Notes under the pieces: model-generated
What the model saw: only the letters and a program-made list of their open reading frames with translations
The model's database searches: none
What the model was told of the DNA's origin: nothing
Shown here: positions 54,046 to 63,999 of the stretch, piece after piece
Layout of the letters: the number at the start of each line of letters is the position of its first letter
Numbering within the stretch: position 1 is the stretch's first letter
Assembly (NCBI RefSeq): GCF_000235445.1
Contig: NZ_JH378831.1
Coordinates: 213,312-277,311 of the forward strand
Source: Johnsonella ignava ATCC 51276
GTDB lineage: Bacteria > Bacillota > Clostridia > Lachnospirales > Lachnospiraceae
Length of the DNA stretch: 64,000 nucleotides
Direction: 5' to 3'
Translations under genes and position numbers: made by a program

Positions 54046-56049
54046 CTAATTACGATTAATAAAACTTTCCATGATAATCTCAATATCAGTCCTATCATCC
54101 CTTCTCCTTATAGCAGCCTTTACATCCCTTATATAATCTGTAATTATACCGTCAACATCGGAATCTACAAATCTTTCCATTGAGCTTTTTGAATTTACTG
54201 TCCAGACATATGATTTTTTACCGGCTCTATGTATTATATGCACTTTTTCAGGTGTCGCTTCTCTCTCCTCCATTATAAGTACATCAGCCCTTATATCAGA
54301 TATTTTACCAAGCACAAAGAAATATAAAAAACCTGTCTGTATTTCCGGATATTTATCCTCAATATAATTTACAAGTTTATAACTTGATACCAGTATAACC
54401 ACATCTTTTTCCATATCTCTGGCTTTAACCATAGCTATAACGTCATCTGCCATCTTTGTATCAGCCGTCTTTCCCTTAAGTTCAAGAAAGAGACCTATCT
54501 TTCCCTTGGCAGTATCAAGAAACTCCTCAGGTGTTGCAACCTTCTGTGCCTGCCCGGCTATATTAAACTTATCCTTAATCCTGAGTTTTGATATCTCTTC
54601 AATGGTCATATCCTTTGGAGCCTTTTTAACACCGGTAAGTCTTTTAAATGTCCTGTCATGATTAATTATATAATACCCGTCTTTTGTTCTTTGTATATCA
54701 GTCTCACTCCATGCCACTCCCTCTTCTATAGCAGCTTCAAGCCCTGCAATGGAATTTTCTGCAGCAAGATTGCCTCCGCCTCGATGTGCAACTATATCAA
54801 TTTCCTTATGTTTTCTATAAATATCATCAAAGTTTACACCTGAATCCCATGCAACAAGAAAATTCAAAGCTATAATTGATAGAAACAAAATTATAAAACA
54901 TACTTTTGTTGTTAGTTTTACTCTGAAAAAAGCCTCATCGCCCAGCCTGTCCGCCTTTACATTCATTACTATACTTACCGGCAACCCGTCCTTTTCATTA
55001 TACCTGTAAAATAAAACTGTAAGTCTAAAGCATATAAACGGTACTGTCATTAGTGCTATAAACGTTGAAAACTCACCTACAAGCATTATTCCCATGATTG
55101 TCCAGACTCTGGTCTGCAAAAGCGATATTGAAAGCATATGTGCAGGAAGCACTGTCAGTCCCATTATAACAGCTACCACTCCTGAAATAAATAATGTCAT
55201 TATAATTATCTGCAGTAAAAAATCTATTAAAAATTCCTTCCAGTGCTTTTTCATAAGGTTTGAAGCATTTCTCAAACCTTCTCCTATTCTGTTTCCAAGT
55301 ATAAGTATATAGTGAAATAAAAATATATACCTAAGGCTTACAAATAATGAACCTGCTATTATAGTATAATAAATAATCGTATAAAGTCTGTTTCCGAAGA
55401 TTACACTTGTTATAAATTTAGGTATCTGAAAATCTTCCATAGGCGATATTGCAAGTCCGATACCTGCCAGCGGTACTACTGCCGCAACATACAGAATTAT
55501 AAGTATCCCTGAAGGTCTTAAAAACGATTTAAGGGATTTAATTCCTGCAATAAGCATATTACGTGCAGTCATCTTTATACGTTTTTCTTTTATTAATGCA
55601 CTCATTATTATAAAGCCGTTTATATCAGTCCCTATAAGGAAAATAACCAGTACTATACCTAAAATAAGGGCTCCGACCCCTTGAAAACTAAGTAAAAATC
55701 TTTTATAGTCGCCACTTGATATAGTGCTTCTGCCTGAAGCCCTTATAAGGTAATTTAAAATAGCTGAAGATATATTAAAAACTGCTGCAAGAAGCAGACC
55801 TTTTGTTATTATCTGATATTTTGTATAGAGCCATGCCACCCTGCCGAACTCAGCTATTTTATTTTCCTTTTTTAATTCTCTAAGTCTTATTTTTTTTGCT
55901 TTTATTTTACTTATTAAAGTATCTGTTTTTTTTCTGCCATCTCCTGGATATTGTTCTGTTTTATTTGTTTTATCATCTGTATGTAAACTGTTATATTCAG
56001 GTGATTTACTATTTTTACCTCTATTTATTTCTTCCATTGTATTTTGCAA
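54046..56049 (-). CDS. membrane glycerophosphodiester phosphodiesterase
   Basis: The 667-residue protein has a charged start (about 1-70), a membrane region with about eight helices (about 80-410, GPDPase membrane domain) and an extracytoplasmic catalytic GDPD domain (about 420-655). The catalytic motifs are VAHRGGGNLAAENS, SETDIQRTKDG and IINHDRTFKRLTG. It probably cleaves glycerophosphodiesters from lipids or teichoic acids at the cell surface. The best start is TTG 56047-56049 with AGAGG upstream; an ATG four codons later lacks this spacing. Confidence 0.88.
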   Translation of the reverse strand: MQNTMEEINRGKNSKSPEYNSLHTDDKTNKTEQYPGDGRKKTDTLISKIKAKKIRLRELKKENKIAEFGRVAWLYTKYQIITKGLLLAAVFNISSAILNYLIRASGRSTISSGDYKRFLLSFQGVGALILGIVLVIFLIGTDINGFIIMSALIKEKRIKMTARNMLIAGIKSLKSFLRPSGILIILYVAAVVPLAGIGLAISPMEDFQIPKFITSVIFGNRLYTIIYYTIIAGSLFVSLRYIFLFHYILILGNRIGEGLRNASNLMKKHWKEFLIDFLLQIIIMTLFISGVVAVIMGLTVLPAHMLSISLLQTRVWTIMGIMLVGEFSTFIALMTVPFICFRLTVLFYRYNEKDGLPVSIVMNVKADRLGDEAFFRVKLTTKVCFIILFLSIIALNFLVAWDSGVNFDDIYRKHKEIDIVAHRGGGNLAAENSIAGLEAAIEEGVAWSETDIQRTKDGYYIINHDRTFKRLTGVKKAPKDMTIEEISKLRIKDKFNIAGQAQKVATPEEFLDTAKGKIGLFLELKGKTADTKMADDVIAMVKARDMEKDVVILVSSYKLVNYIEDKYPEIQTGFLYFFVLGKISDIRADVLIMEEREATPEKVHIIHRAGKKSYVWTVNSKSSMERFVDSDVDGIITDYIRDVKAAIRRRDDRTDIEIIMESFINRN

Positions 56050-56324
56050 ATAACCTCTGTTTTATTGTGTATATCTTTAATCCGTGAAATATTTTAGAAT
56101 AAAACATTTTTTAAAAATTATATTATCCACAATAAATTTAATAATCTGCTCCTTAAATTTAAAAAACCCTGTTCTATAATATACGCAATACAGACAGTAT
56201 ATAAAAAAGAACAGGAAAGTGTTTGCTACTTGGGAATTATAGCATATGTAAGTAAAGAAAACAAATACTTTAAAACTTTATTGGCAAAGGTTATAATTAT
56301 AAAAAACTGTAATATGGAGGAATA

Positions 56325-57671
56325 ATGGCTTACAATGAGTTAATAAAGGATTTTGAAAAAATACGCAAATATATCCGTGAGTTTTATATCTATGGATTTA
56401 AAAGCCGCAGTGAATACAGTATAAAAAGCTCAAGATCCTATGATGACGAAAAGCGGCGTATGGAAAGCTGGCTCGGCAGGCATATGACATTTACAAGAAC
56501 CTCAAAGGGAAAGATTGCAGCTATCTCTATAGACAGCCGGGCGTTCAGGCAGAATCCTCTATATAGAGCTTTAAAAACTGCAAGCTTTACTCCCAGGGAT
56601 ATAACACTTCATTTTATATTATTTGATCTGCTTTATACAGATTCCGAAAAGCTATGCCGCAATGAAATCCTTGATAAGATTAATGACTGTTATCTTAAAG
56701 ATTTTAAAAATCCTATGGAATTTGATGATAAAACTCTGTTTAATAAACTTAAGGAATATATCTCATATGGATTTATAAATGCAGACAGAACTTCAAAACC
56801 TTTTAGCTATACAAGAACAGGCAGTGTAAACCTCTCATCTGCCATTGATGCGGTAAACTTCTTTTCCGAGGCTGCACCATGCGGTATAATAGGTTCTTTT
56901 ATAAAGGATTTATTAAACTATGAATTATTTATAAAAAAGCTGATTTCAAAAAAATCAGTATATGTAGATAATGATGTATGTAAAACATTTAATGATAACT
57001 CCTGCTTAAAAATATCAGACTCTGCAAATACGACTTTAAAAAGCATATTTCTATTTAAACATCATTATATAACACAGGCACTTGACAGTGATATTCTTGC
57101 ATCACTTTTTACGGCAATGCATGAAAAAAGCTTTGTAAGCTTTTCATATCATTCAGGTTCGGGAAACCCAAATAATATAGATAATATAGTACCAATCCGC
57201 ATATATATAAGTGCACAAAGCGGCAGACAGCATCTCCTCGCCTACCGAAAACAAACAAAAAGAAGCTACTATTCATTTAGAATTGATTATATGTCCAAAG
57301 TTAAAATCACAGGGCGGTGTGAACAATTTGAACAGATACGCACCCGGTATAACCGGCTTAAGCCCTATATATGGGGGGTAAACTGTAAACGCTGTATAAA
57401 GTATCTTGAACATGTTGAATTTACAGTAGTTATAAATCCTGATGAAAATCACATACTCCACAGGCTTGAGCGTGAAAAGCGATGCGGAAATATATCTAAA
57501 ATTGATGATACACATTATAAATTTTCAGCCGATATATTTGATACAAATGAGATAATCCCCTGGATAAGAACATTTATATGCAGGATTACACAGATTAATT
57601 TTTCAAACAGAAGCATTGAAAACAGATTTAAAAAAGATATTCAAAGCATGTATGAAATATATGGAATATAA
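56325..57671 (+). CDS. WYL-domain protein, putative transcriptional regulator
   Basis: The 448-residue protein has an N-terminal winged-helix-like region, a middle domain and a C-terminal WYL-type domain (about 265-350; VPIRIYISAQSGRQHLLAYR, then RSYYSFRIDYMSKVKI) followed by a WCX-like extension. WYL domains bind small ligands or nucleic acid and control many stress and defence operons. GGAGG precedes the ATG. The next gene is a second WYL protein starting about 20 bp later, so they are probably co-transcribed and may form a heterodimer. Confidence 0.8.
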   Translation: MAYNELIKDFEKIRKYIREFYIYGFKSRSEYSIKSSRSYDDEKRRMESWLGRHMTFTRTSKGKIAAISIDSRAFRQNPLYRALKTASFTPRDITLHFILFDLLYTDSEKLCRNEILDKINDCYLKDFKNPMEFDDKTLFNKLKEYISYGFINADRTSKPFSYTRTGSVNLSSAIDAVNFFSEAAPCGIIGSFIKDLLNYELFIKKLISKKSVYVDNDVCKTFNDNSCLKISDSANTTLKSIFLFKHHYITQALDSDILASLFTAMHEKSFVSFSYHSGSGNPNNIDNIVPIRIYISAQSGRQHLLAYRKQTKRSYYSFRIDYMSKVKITGRCEQFEQIRTRYNRLKPYIWGVNCKRCIKYLEHVEFTVVINPDENHILHRLEREKRCGNISKIDDTHYKFSADIFDTNEIIPWIRTFICRITQINFSNRSIENRFKKDIQSMYEIYGI

Positions 57672-57693
57672 ATTTAGAATTGAGGATTTTACC

Positions 57694-58653
57694 ATGATAT
57701 TCAGTGAAATTTATTCAGTATATTATATTACTGCGGCTAAAATTGTCGCAGAGATTTTAAGCAATGGTTTAAGCAATGATAACAAAGATTGTTCAGACGG
57801 CGGTATTTCAGAAAGCGAACTTACAGATATTATAAATAAAAATGCTTTTTCAGAAAGTATTCTTGCCATACCTGAACTGCTGAATTCCGAAAAATGGCAG
57901 TTTATACAAAAAAACCAAAAAGAGTATATTACAATGCTTAAGAATTTTCCTTCAAGACCTCTAAGCCATCTTGAAAAACGCTGGCTTAAAGCTGTTCTTG
58001 AAGATCCACGCATAAAGCTTTTCAATATTGATATACCTGAACTTAGGAATACTATACCTCTTTTTACAAATGAGGATTATATGGTGTTTGATAAATATTC
58101 AGACGGAGATCCTTTCAATGATGAAGCTTATATAGAGCGCTTTAGACTTATTTCAAATGCCATACATTTAAAAAAACCTATTGAAATCGAATTTCTTAAC
58201 AAGTATGCTCAGTGTAAAAAGGTATGCGTTTTCCCCCTGCGACTTGAATATTCTGCAAAAGATGATAAATTCAGACTTATTGTAAAAGGGCGCAATTTAA
58301 ACTATTTTAATCTTGGCAGAATTACAAGCTGCAGCTTTTGCAGCAGCGAAAAAATATTAACACAAGGTATAAATGTCCGAAACAATAAAACAATTACTAT
58401 AAGCATGGAAATAACCGACAGACGCAACGCTCTTGAAAGAGTAATGCTTCACTTTGCCCATTTTGATAAACATGCAAAAAAAATTGATGATGACCATTAT
58501 ATTATAGATGTAAAATGTTCAAAAAATGATGAGCTTGAGCTTGTAATAAGAGTACTGTCATTTGGACCATTTTTAAAGGTTATAGGTCCTGACAGCTTTA
58601 TAGAACTTATACGAAAACGGCTTAAACTCCAGAAAGAACTTGGTCTCAGATAA
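57694..58653 (+). CDS. second WYL-domain protein
   Basis: Start is ATG 57694 with GAGG eight bases upstream, just after the first WYL gene; the frame is open upstream to 57616 but overlaps that gene. The 319-residue product has a WYL-like domain (about 165-230; VFPLRLEYSAKDDKFRLIVK, then NLGRITSC) and a C-terminal WCX-like part (ITDRRNALERVMLHFAHFDK). No N-terminal helix-turn-helix is obvious, so it may need its partner for DNA binding. Target unknown. Confidence 0.75.
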   Translation: MIFSEIYSVYYITAAKIVAEILSNGLSNDNKDCSDGGISESELTDIINKNAFSESILAIPELLNSEKWQFIQKNQKEYITMLKNFPSRPLSHLEKRWLKAVLEDPRIKLFNIDIPELRNTIPLFTNEDYMVFDKYSDGDPFNDEAYIERFRLISNAIHLKKPIEIEFLNKYAQCKKVCVFPLRLEYSAKDDKFRLIVKGRNLNYFNLGRITSCSFCSSEKILTQGINVRNNKTITISMEITDRRNALERVMLHFAHFDKHAKKIDDDHYIIDVKCSKNDELELVIRVLSFGPFLKVIGPDSFIELIRKRLKLQKELGLR

Positions 58654-58791
58654 TTATTATAATTATCTTACGGCAAAATCTTATTTTCCGAACAGTATAT
58701 AATAATATCTGTTAAATCCTGTCTTCTTTTAAATACTTTTTTGGCAGATATTTTAGATGCTGCCGTTTTTGTCCGTAATGAAAACACATAC

Positions 58792-58820
58792 TTGAAAACC
58801 TATATACCTTGCTGTATAAT
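58792..58820 (+). promoter_or_regulatory. sigma-A promoter of the Rrf2 regulator
   Basis: TTGAAA (58792-58797), a 17-bp spacer and a consensus TATAAT (58815-58820) lie 100 bp before the start codon. Confidence 0.85.
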
Positions 58821-58919
58821 GGGTAGACTGTGAAGTTGTGAAATACATAGCAGATAAAATATAATAGAAATTATAATAGATACATTATACCAGTTCTAAG
58901 GAAGTGAAACAGATTATTT

Positions 58920-59339
58920 ATGAAAATATCAACCAAGGGACGTTATGCAATAAAAATCATGATAGACCTTGCTGAAAATCAGAAAGATGATTTTATACCT
59001 TTAAGAGATATAGCTTCCCGTCAGAATATATCTGAAAAATATCTTGAAAGCATCATAAAAATTCTGGTCAAAAATAAAATGCTTTTAGGTCTCAGAGGTA
59101 AAGGCGGCGGATATAAGCTTGTTAAAAATCCGGACACATATACCATTGCAGATATACTTAAAGTGTCTGAAGACAGCATAGCCTATATAGAAAGCTTTGA
59201 AGATGAAACAAATAGCACATCTTCATATAAAACAATTAAAATGTGGAATAAACTAAATTCATTAATTGATGAATATCTGAGCGGCATTACAATAGCAGAC
59301 CTGATCTGTGAAGATCCCGGCAATGATTATGTAATATAA
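58920..59339 (+). CDS. Rrf2 family transcriptional regulator
   Basis: The 139-residue protein starts MKISTKGRYAIKIMIDLAEN and has the family helix-turn-helix (IASRQNISEKYLESIIKILV) and wing GLRGKGGGYKL. The region where IscR/NsrR-type members hold three cluster Cys residues has none; the only Cys is near the end (LICEDPG). It is therefore more like CymR or another cluster-free sensor. It is upstream of a MATE exporter, which it may control. ATG is preceded by AAGGAAGTG at a longer than usual distance. Confidence 0.88.
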   Translation: MKISTKGRYAIKIMIDLAENQKDDFIPLRDIASRQNISEKYLESIIKILVKNKMLLGLRGKGGGYKLVKNPDTYTIADILKVSEDSIAYIESFEDETNSTSSYKTIKMWNKLNSLIDEYLSGITIADLICEDPGNDYVI

Positions 59340-59435
59340 TCAATATCCTTATTATATTTCAAAGGTCTAAGAATAGTGCCGCTTTTATATGTATTCCAGT
59401 TTTTTTAAGATTAGGGGGATTATATTAAAATAATT

Positions 59436-60821
59436 ATGACAATAACAAAACGTTCAAAAATATTAAATGAAATAACTAACGGTCCTATAATACCACAGAT
59501 ACTTATGCTTTTTTTCCCTGTGCTGCTTGGGACTCTTTTTCAACAACTTTACAATACTACAGATGCAGCGATTGTAGGAAGATTTGTAGGTAAAAATGCC
59601 CTCGCCGCAGTAGGAGGCACTACAAGTATGGTCATAGGCCTGTTTATAGGATTTTTTGTAAGCCTTTCTTCAGGTTTTGCCGTTATAATAGCACAAAGAT
59701 ACGGTGCCGGTGATGATGAGGCAGTAAATGAGTGTGTACATACTTCATTTGCTTTTTCATTAATTATAGGTATTCTTCTTACCATTGTAGGTACTACACT
59801 TGCTCCGAAAATACTGCTTTTAATGAATGTACCTACAGAAATATTACCCGATACCACCGCCTATATACGCATTTACTTTATAGGCATAATACCTAACCTT
59901 ATATATAATATAGGAGCTGCCATCTTAAGAGCTATAGGCGATACGGTAAGACCCCTGTTTTTTTTAATATTCGGCTGTATATGCAATATAATACTTGACA
60001 GTATATTTGTAATACTCCTTAAATACGGCGTCAGGGGTGCAGCCATAGCCACTATACTTTCACAGGCTCTTACATCCCTGATGGTATTGGCAGTCCTTTC
60101 GACAAGCAAGGGTTCTTACAGGCTTTCAATCGGCAAAATACATCTGAATATGCTTTTTCTTAAAAAAATGGTTTATTTAGGTATGCCTGCAGGATTTCAA
60201 AACAATATGTTTAATATAGCCAATATTACAATACAGTCCGCTGTAAATAATTTCGGTACTGAAAGCATGGCAGCCTGGGCGGCATACGGAAAAATAGACA
60301 GTATATTCTGGATGAGTATCCAGGCACTGGGCATAGCGGTAACTACCTTTATAGGACAAAATTACGGTGCAGGAAAAAAAGAAAGGATTAAACAAGGAAC
60401 TGTAAAGTCAATATTTTTAGCCGTAATGATTACGCTTATAATTATGTTCTGTATACTGTCTTTAAGAAATTATGTTTTTTTGATATTTACAAATGATGAA
60501 AATGTAATAAAAATAGGCATAGGCATATTAATGACCATAGTTCCTCTCTACCTTACCTATTTTTTAATCGAAATTTTTTCCTCTATTTTAAGAGGACTTG
60601 GAGATACGCTCATTCCCATGCTCCTTACAGCTCTGGGTATCTGTGTATTTAGGGTTATATGGGTATTTACCGCCGTTAAACATTATAATACGCTACATAC
60701 CCTTGTAATGGCTTATCCTCTTTCATGGATAATTACAAGTATACTCTTTATTATTTACTCATTGTTTTTAAGCCGTCTGAAAAATTTTCTTTTTATAAAA
60801 TCAAATTCCTTAACATACTAG
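59436..60821 (+). CDS. MATE family efflux transporter
   Basis: The 461-residue protein with twelve predicted membrane helices shows the MATE layout in two halves: QLYNTTDAAIVGRFVGKNAL near residue 34, FGTESMAAWAAYGKIDS near 275 and AVTTFIGQNYGAGKKERIK near 300. It exports drugs or metabolites using an ion gradient. The GGGGGA site is about 18 bases before the ATG, farther than normal. Its 3-prime end overlaps the convergent cobA-hemD gene by 12 bp. Confidence 0.9.
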   Translation: MTITKRSKILNEITNGPIIPQILMLFFPVLLGTLFQQLYNTTDAAIVGRFVGKNALAAVGGTTSMVIGLFIGFFVSLSSGFAVIIAQRYGAGDDEAVNECVHTSFAFSLIIGILLTIVGTTLAPKILLLMNVPTEILPDTTAYIRIYFIGIIPNLIYNIGAAILRAIGDTVRPLFFLIFGCICNIILDSIFVILLKYGVRGAAIATILSQALTSLMVLAVLSTSKGSYRLSIGKIHLNMLFLKKMVYLGMPAGFQNNMFNIANITIQSAVNNFGTESMAAWAAYGKIDSIFWMSIQALGIAVTTFIGQNYGAGKKERIKQGTVKSIFLAVMITLIIMFCILSLRNYVFLIFTNDENVIKIGIGILMTIVPLYLTYFLIEIFSSILRGLGDTLIPMLLTALGICVFRVIWVFTAVKHYNTLHTLVMAYPLSWIITSILFIIYSLFLSRLKNFLFIKSNSLTY

Positions 60822-62516
60822 ACTGCACAGGCATTTTGCAATTCCTTCAGAATTAAACGGATATGCCTGTGCAAATGGAGTGATTCCATAATTTACACAG
60901 GTCTGTGTAGTTACAGGACCTATTGAAATTATATTATTTTCCGCCGGTTTATCTTCATTTTCTTTAAAACTGTTTTTTTCAGATGTTTTGTCAGCCGTCA
61001 TCTCAAAATAAGCTCTTGCTCCCATGCTGCTGCATAAACATACATAATCACATAAAGGCAGTATTCTTTTAAGCTCATCTTTTCTGGTCTGAGCTTTTAC
61101 AGTTCTATAAACAGGTATATCACTGAAATTTATATTATTTAATGTAAATATCTCATTAATATCACTGCCTGCTTCCTCCGCCCTCAGTATGAGCACCCGA
61201 TCCTTTTCAGTAAGCATTTTTACAAGCCCTTGTGAAAGTGCTTTAAGCGAATAGGATTTCGGTACAAAATCCGGATTAAATCCATGTTTTCTAAGCGTAG
61301 AGGCACTGCCGCTGCCTATTACAGCAATCTTTATATCGCCAAGATTCCTTAAATCAAGGGGATATTTATAACTATCTTTAATATCGTTAAAAGGCATACC
61401 GGATTCTGTTTCATCTTCAATACCGGTAAGCTCATCAAAAAATATATTTATACCATTTGAACTTGTAAATACCAGCCATGTATACGAGGAAAGCTCCTCC
61501 ATAGCCCTGTAAAATCTCTCTGTATATAAGGGTATTGTCTCTATAAGGCTTATTACAACTGTTTCAGCACCATAATTATCAAGAATTTTATTTAATCTTG
61601 AAGCCATATATCTGCTTGCCGTAATTAATATTTTTTTGCCGAAAAGCGGTCTTTTTTTATATTCCTGCATAAAATTATCAAGTTCATATGACAGCTCAAC
61701 AACTTCACCAATAACTATAATTGCCGGAGTTGTTATTTTCTCAGCCTTTATTTTTACATTTATATCTTTAAGCGTAGATATACATTTTCTCTGTCCCTGC
61801 ATACTTCCGTTTGATATTACCGCTATCGGTGTTTCTTTCGGCTTTCCTGCATTTATAAGTCCATTTGTTATCTCATCAATAACATTAAATGACATAAGAA
61901 AAACCAGGGTTCCTTCAAGCTTTGAGAGTGCTGCATAATCAGATATATCATAACCTTTTATATGCTTTACAGACTTTGAATCGTATTTAATATACTTTCC
62001 TCTGCGTGCAGTTATTATATGAACCTGTGATGCATATCTTCTGTCGGTAAGAGGTATGCCTGCACTTGACGGAACGCTTAGTGCAGAGCTTACACCCGGT
62101 ACAACTGCATATTCTATGCCTGCATTTTTAAGTGCCTGAGCTTCCTCGGAACCCCTTCCAAATAAAAAAGGATCCCCCCCTTTAAGACGCACTGTCATCT
62201 TTCCTTCAAATGCTTTTTTAATTAATAAATTATTAATCTCATCCTGCTCCATCGCATGGACACCGTTTCTTTTGCCCGCATATATAAGTTCACACCCGTG
62301 CACGGCTTCATTTAAAAGTGAAGGATTTATAAGATCATCATATATTATGGTATCCGCATTTTTTATACACTCATACGCCTTAAGTGTCATAAGCTTTATA
62401 TCACCCGGACCGGCACCTACTATAAATACGGTTCCGTATTTACCGCCGTTATCAGATGTGATATTTTTTTCTGTGTTTTTAAATTTTAAATTAGAATTTA
62501 TATAATCATACTTCAT
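60810..62516 (-). CDS. uroporphyrinogen-III C-methyltransferase / synthase fusion (CobA-HemD)
   Basis: The 568-residue bifunctional enzyme. The N-terminal SUMT domain (about 28-275) carries FIVGAGPGDIKLMTLKAYEC, the MTVRLKGGDPFLFGRGSEEA motif and VVPGVSSALSVPSSAGIPLT, and makes precorrin-2. The C-terminal HemD domain (about 295-565; ITASRYMASRLNKILDNYGA, FTSSNGINIFFDEL, SIGPVTTQTC) makes uroporphyrinogen III. Fusion is common in Clostridia. It lies 7 bp after hemC and serves sirohaem/cobalamin synthesis with hemC and cbiK. Confidence 0.92.
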   Translation of the reverse strand: MKYDYINSNLKFKNTEKNITSDNGGKYGTVFIVGAGPGDIKLMTLKAYECIKNADTIIYDDLINPSLLNEAVHGCELIYAGKRNGVHAMEQDEINNLLIKKAFEGKMTVRLKGGDPFLFGRGSEEAQALKNAGIEYAVVPGVSSALSVPSSAGIPLTDRRYASQVHIITARRGKYIKYDSKSVKHIKGYDISDYAALSKLEGTLVFLMSFNVIDEITNGLINAGKPKETPIAVISNGSMQGQRKCISTLKDINVKIKAEKITTPAIIVIGEVVELSYELDNFMQEYKKRPLFGKKILITASRYMASRLNKILDNYGAETVVISLIETIPLYTERFYRAMEELSSYTWLVFTSSNGINIFFDELTGIEDETESGMPFNDIKDSYKYPLDLRNLGDIKIAVIGSGSASTLRKHGFNPDFVPKSYSLKALSQGLVKMLTEKDRVLILRAEEAGSDINEIFTLNNINFSDIPVYRTVKAQTRKDELKRILPLCDYVCLCSSMGARAYFEMTADKTSEKNSFKENEDKPAENNIISIGPVTTQTCVNYGITPFAQAYPFNSEGIAKCLCSLVC

Positions 62517-62523
62517 ATATTTA

Positions 62524-63540
62524 TCAGTTTTTATTAAATGTATCTTCTGCCGTATTTTTTAATTTTAATGCCATATCCCTTGCCGCCTTTAATGCATCCT
62601 TTGCTTTTATTTCAGCCTTAAGTGTTTCTATTTTATAAATTCCGTATGCTGAAAAAATGCTTACGACTTCAGCACTATCACTCCTGCAATAGATACCGTA
62701 AAGTGCATTGCAGTCAGCACCTATATTTTTAAGAAATTCCCTTTCAGTATTATAGGCAAGCACGCAGTTTTTATCAGATATACTTTTAAGTATGCCGGCT
62801 ATTTCATTATTATCATAGGCATACTGCCCTGCCAGTATCCCCTGTGCGGCAGCCGGCAGGAAAATTTCAGGATCCATCCTTTCTATATTAAAAATACATT
62901 GATTGCCATTACAGATATATTGATTATTATAATCGGATTTAATATTGTTTCCGCATGAAATAAACCGTTTTGAACCGGCATTTAAAAGTTCATCACCCAT
63001 TTCATTATATAATCTGTTAAATCCTGCAGCCGCAAGTATTATAGCATCATATCCGTCATTTTTTAATTTTTCAAGCCTCGTCAGTACATTGCCTCGTATA
63101 GGTTTTATAATTATATCGGGATTTATAAGTTTTGCAAAATATCCTCTCCTCATTGAGCCGGTTCCTACTACACTGCCTTTTTTTAATTCTCTTAAAGGAA
63201 TTTTATTAAGACTTACAATTATATCACAGGGATCTTCTCTTTTTAAGACAGGCACTACATTCAGTTCACGTCTCATAACAAGCGGCATGTCCTTTGCGGA
63301 GTGTACGGCAAGGTCTATACTTTTGTATAACAGTGCATTTTCTATCTCATGCGTGAAAAGCCCTTTTCCCCCAAGCTCTAAAAGCGATCTGTCAGTTATC
63401 ATATCCCCTCTTGTAGAGATAGGAACAAGCTCGGTTTTTATGTCCGGGTATTGAGCTTCTATTGCATCTGCCACAAGCCTGCTCTGTATAAGTGCAAGTC
63501 TGCTTTTTCTTGTACCTATCCGGATAATCTTATAATTCAT
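62524..63540 (-). CDS. hemC: hydroxymethylbilane synthase
   Basis: Polymerises four porphobilinogen molecules. The 338-residue protein begins RIGTRKSRLALIQSRLVADA and has HSAKDMPLVM near 85, KKGSVVGTGSMRRGYFAKL near 125 and, near 275, DCNALYGIYC where the cofactor-binding Cys is expected. It is longer than typical (about 300-310) owing to a Cys/Asn-rich insert around residues 194-217. It starts directly after the cbiK stop. Confidence 0.9.
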   Translation of the reverse strand: MNYKIIRIGTRKSRLALIQSRLVADAIEAQYPDIKTELVPISTRGDMITDRSLLELGGKGLFTHEIENALLYKSIDLAVHSAKDMPLVMRRELNVVPVLKREDPCDIIVSLNKIPLRELKKGSVVGTGSMRRGYFAKLINPDIIIKPIRGNVLTRLEKLKNDGYDAIILAAAGFNRLYNEMGDELLNAGSKRFISCGNNIKSDYNNQYICNGNQCIFNIERMDPEIFLPAAAQGILAGQYAYDNNEIAGILKSISDKNCVLAYNTEREFLKNIGADCNALYGIYCRSDSAEVVSIFSAYGIYKIETLKAEIKAKDALKAARDMALKLKNTAEDTFNKN

Positions 63541-63999
63541 CTATAAATCCTGAACCGATTCTCTTGCATGTTTTATAAATATTTCTCTTATAGATTTATA
63601 CTCTCCAAGTCCTTTAAGTATACAGTGTACTTCAAATCCTTTCTTTACAAGGAGATTTTTCCATGAATCATCATCATCTCCTGCCATATCGTTTTTTACA
63701 TGTTCTCCCGCCACTATCATAAAAGGTGCAAGTATTACCTTTTTATATTTTTTTTGTTCCAGCTTTTCAATTACATTATCAATATATGGATATGCTTCAA
63801 CATTTGCTATAAAAATATTTTCCATACCATGGTCTCTTAACCTGTATTCAAGTGCCGCATATGCTGAATTGGCATGGTGGTTGCTTCCATGTCCCATAAG
63901 AAGCACGGCATTCTCCTTTGAATTTATTATACTATTTTCATCAGCAGCCTCAATCTCCCATGAATTAATTATATCATGAATTGCATCGGCAACATCTGA
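63541..63999 (-). CDS. cbiK: sirohydrochlorin cobaltochelatase CbiK, N-terminus outside the window
   Basis: The open frame runs to the window edge, so the start is missing. The visible 152 residues include VLLMGHGSNHHANSAYAALE (metal-binding His region), IANVEAYPYID and APFMIVAGEHVKNDMAGDDD, typical of the class II anaerobic cobaltochelatase that inserts cobalt into sirohydrochlorin. A GTG near 63912 follows AAGGAG, but the family-like sequence continues upstream of it. It is in one operon with hemC and cobA-hemD, indicating anaerobic cobalamin synthesis. Confidence 0.88.
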   Translation of the reverse strand, partial: SDVADAIHDIINSWEIEAADENSIINSKENAVLLMGHGSNHHANSAYAALEYRLRDHGMENIFIANVEAYPYIDNVIEKLEQKKYKKVILAPFMIVAGEHVKNDMAGDDDDSWKNLLVKKGFEVHCILKGLGEYKSIREIFIKHARESVQDL

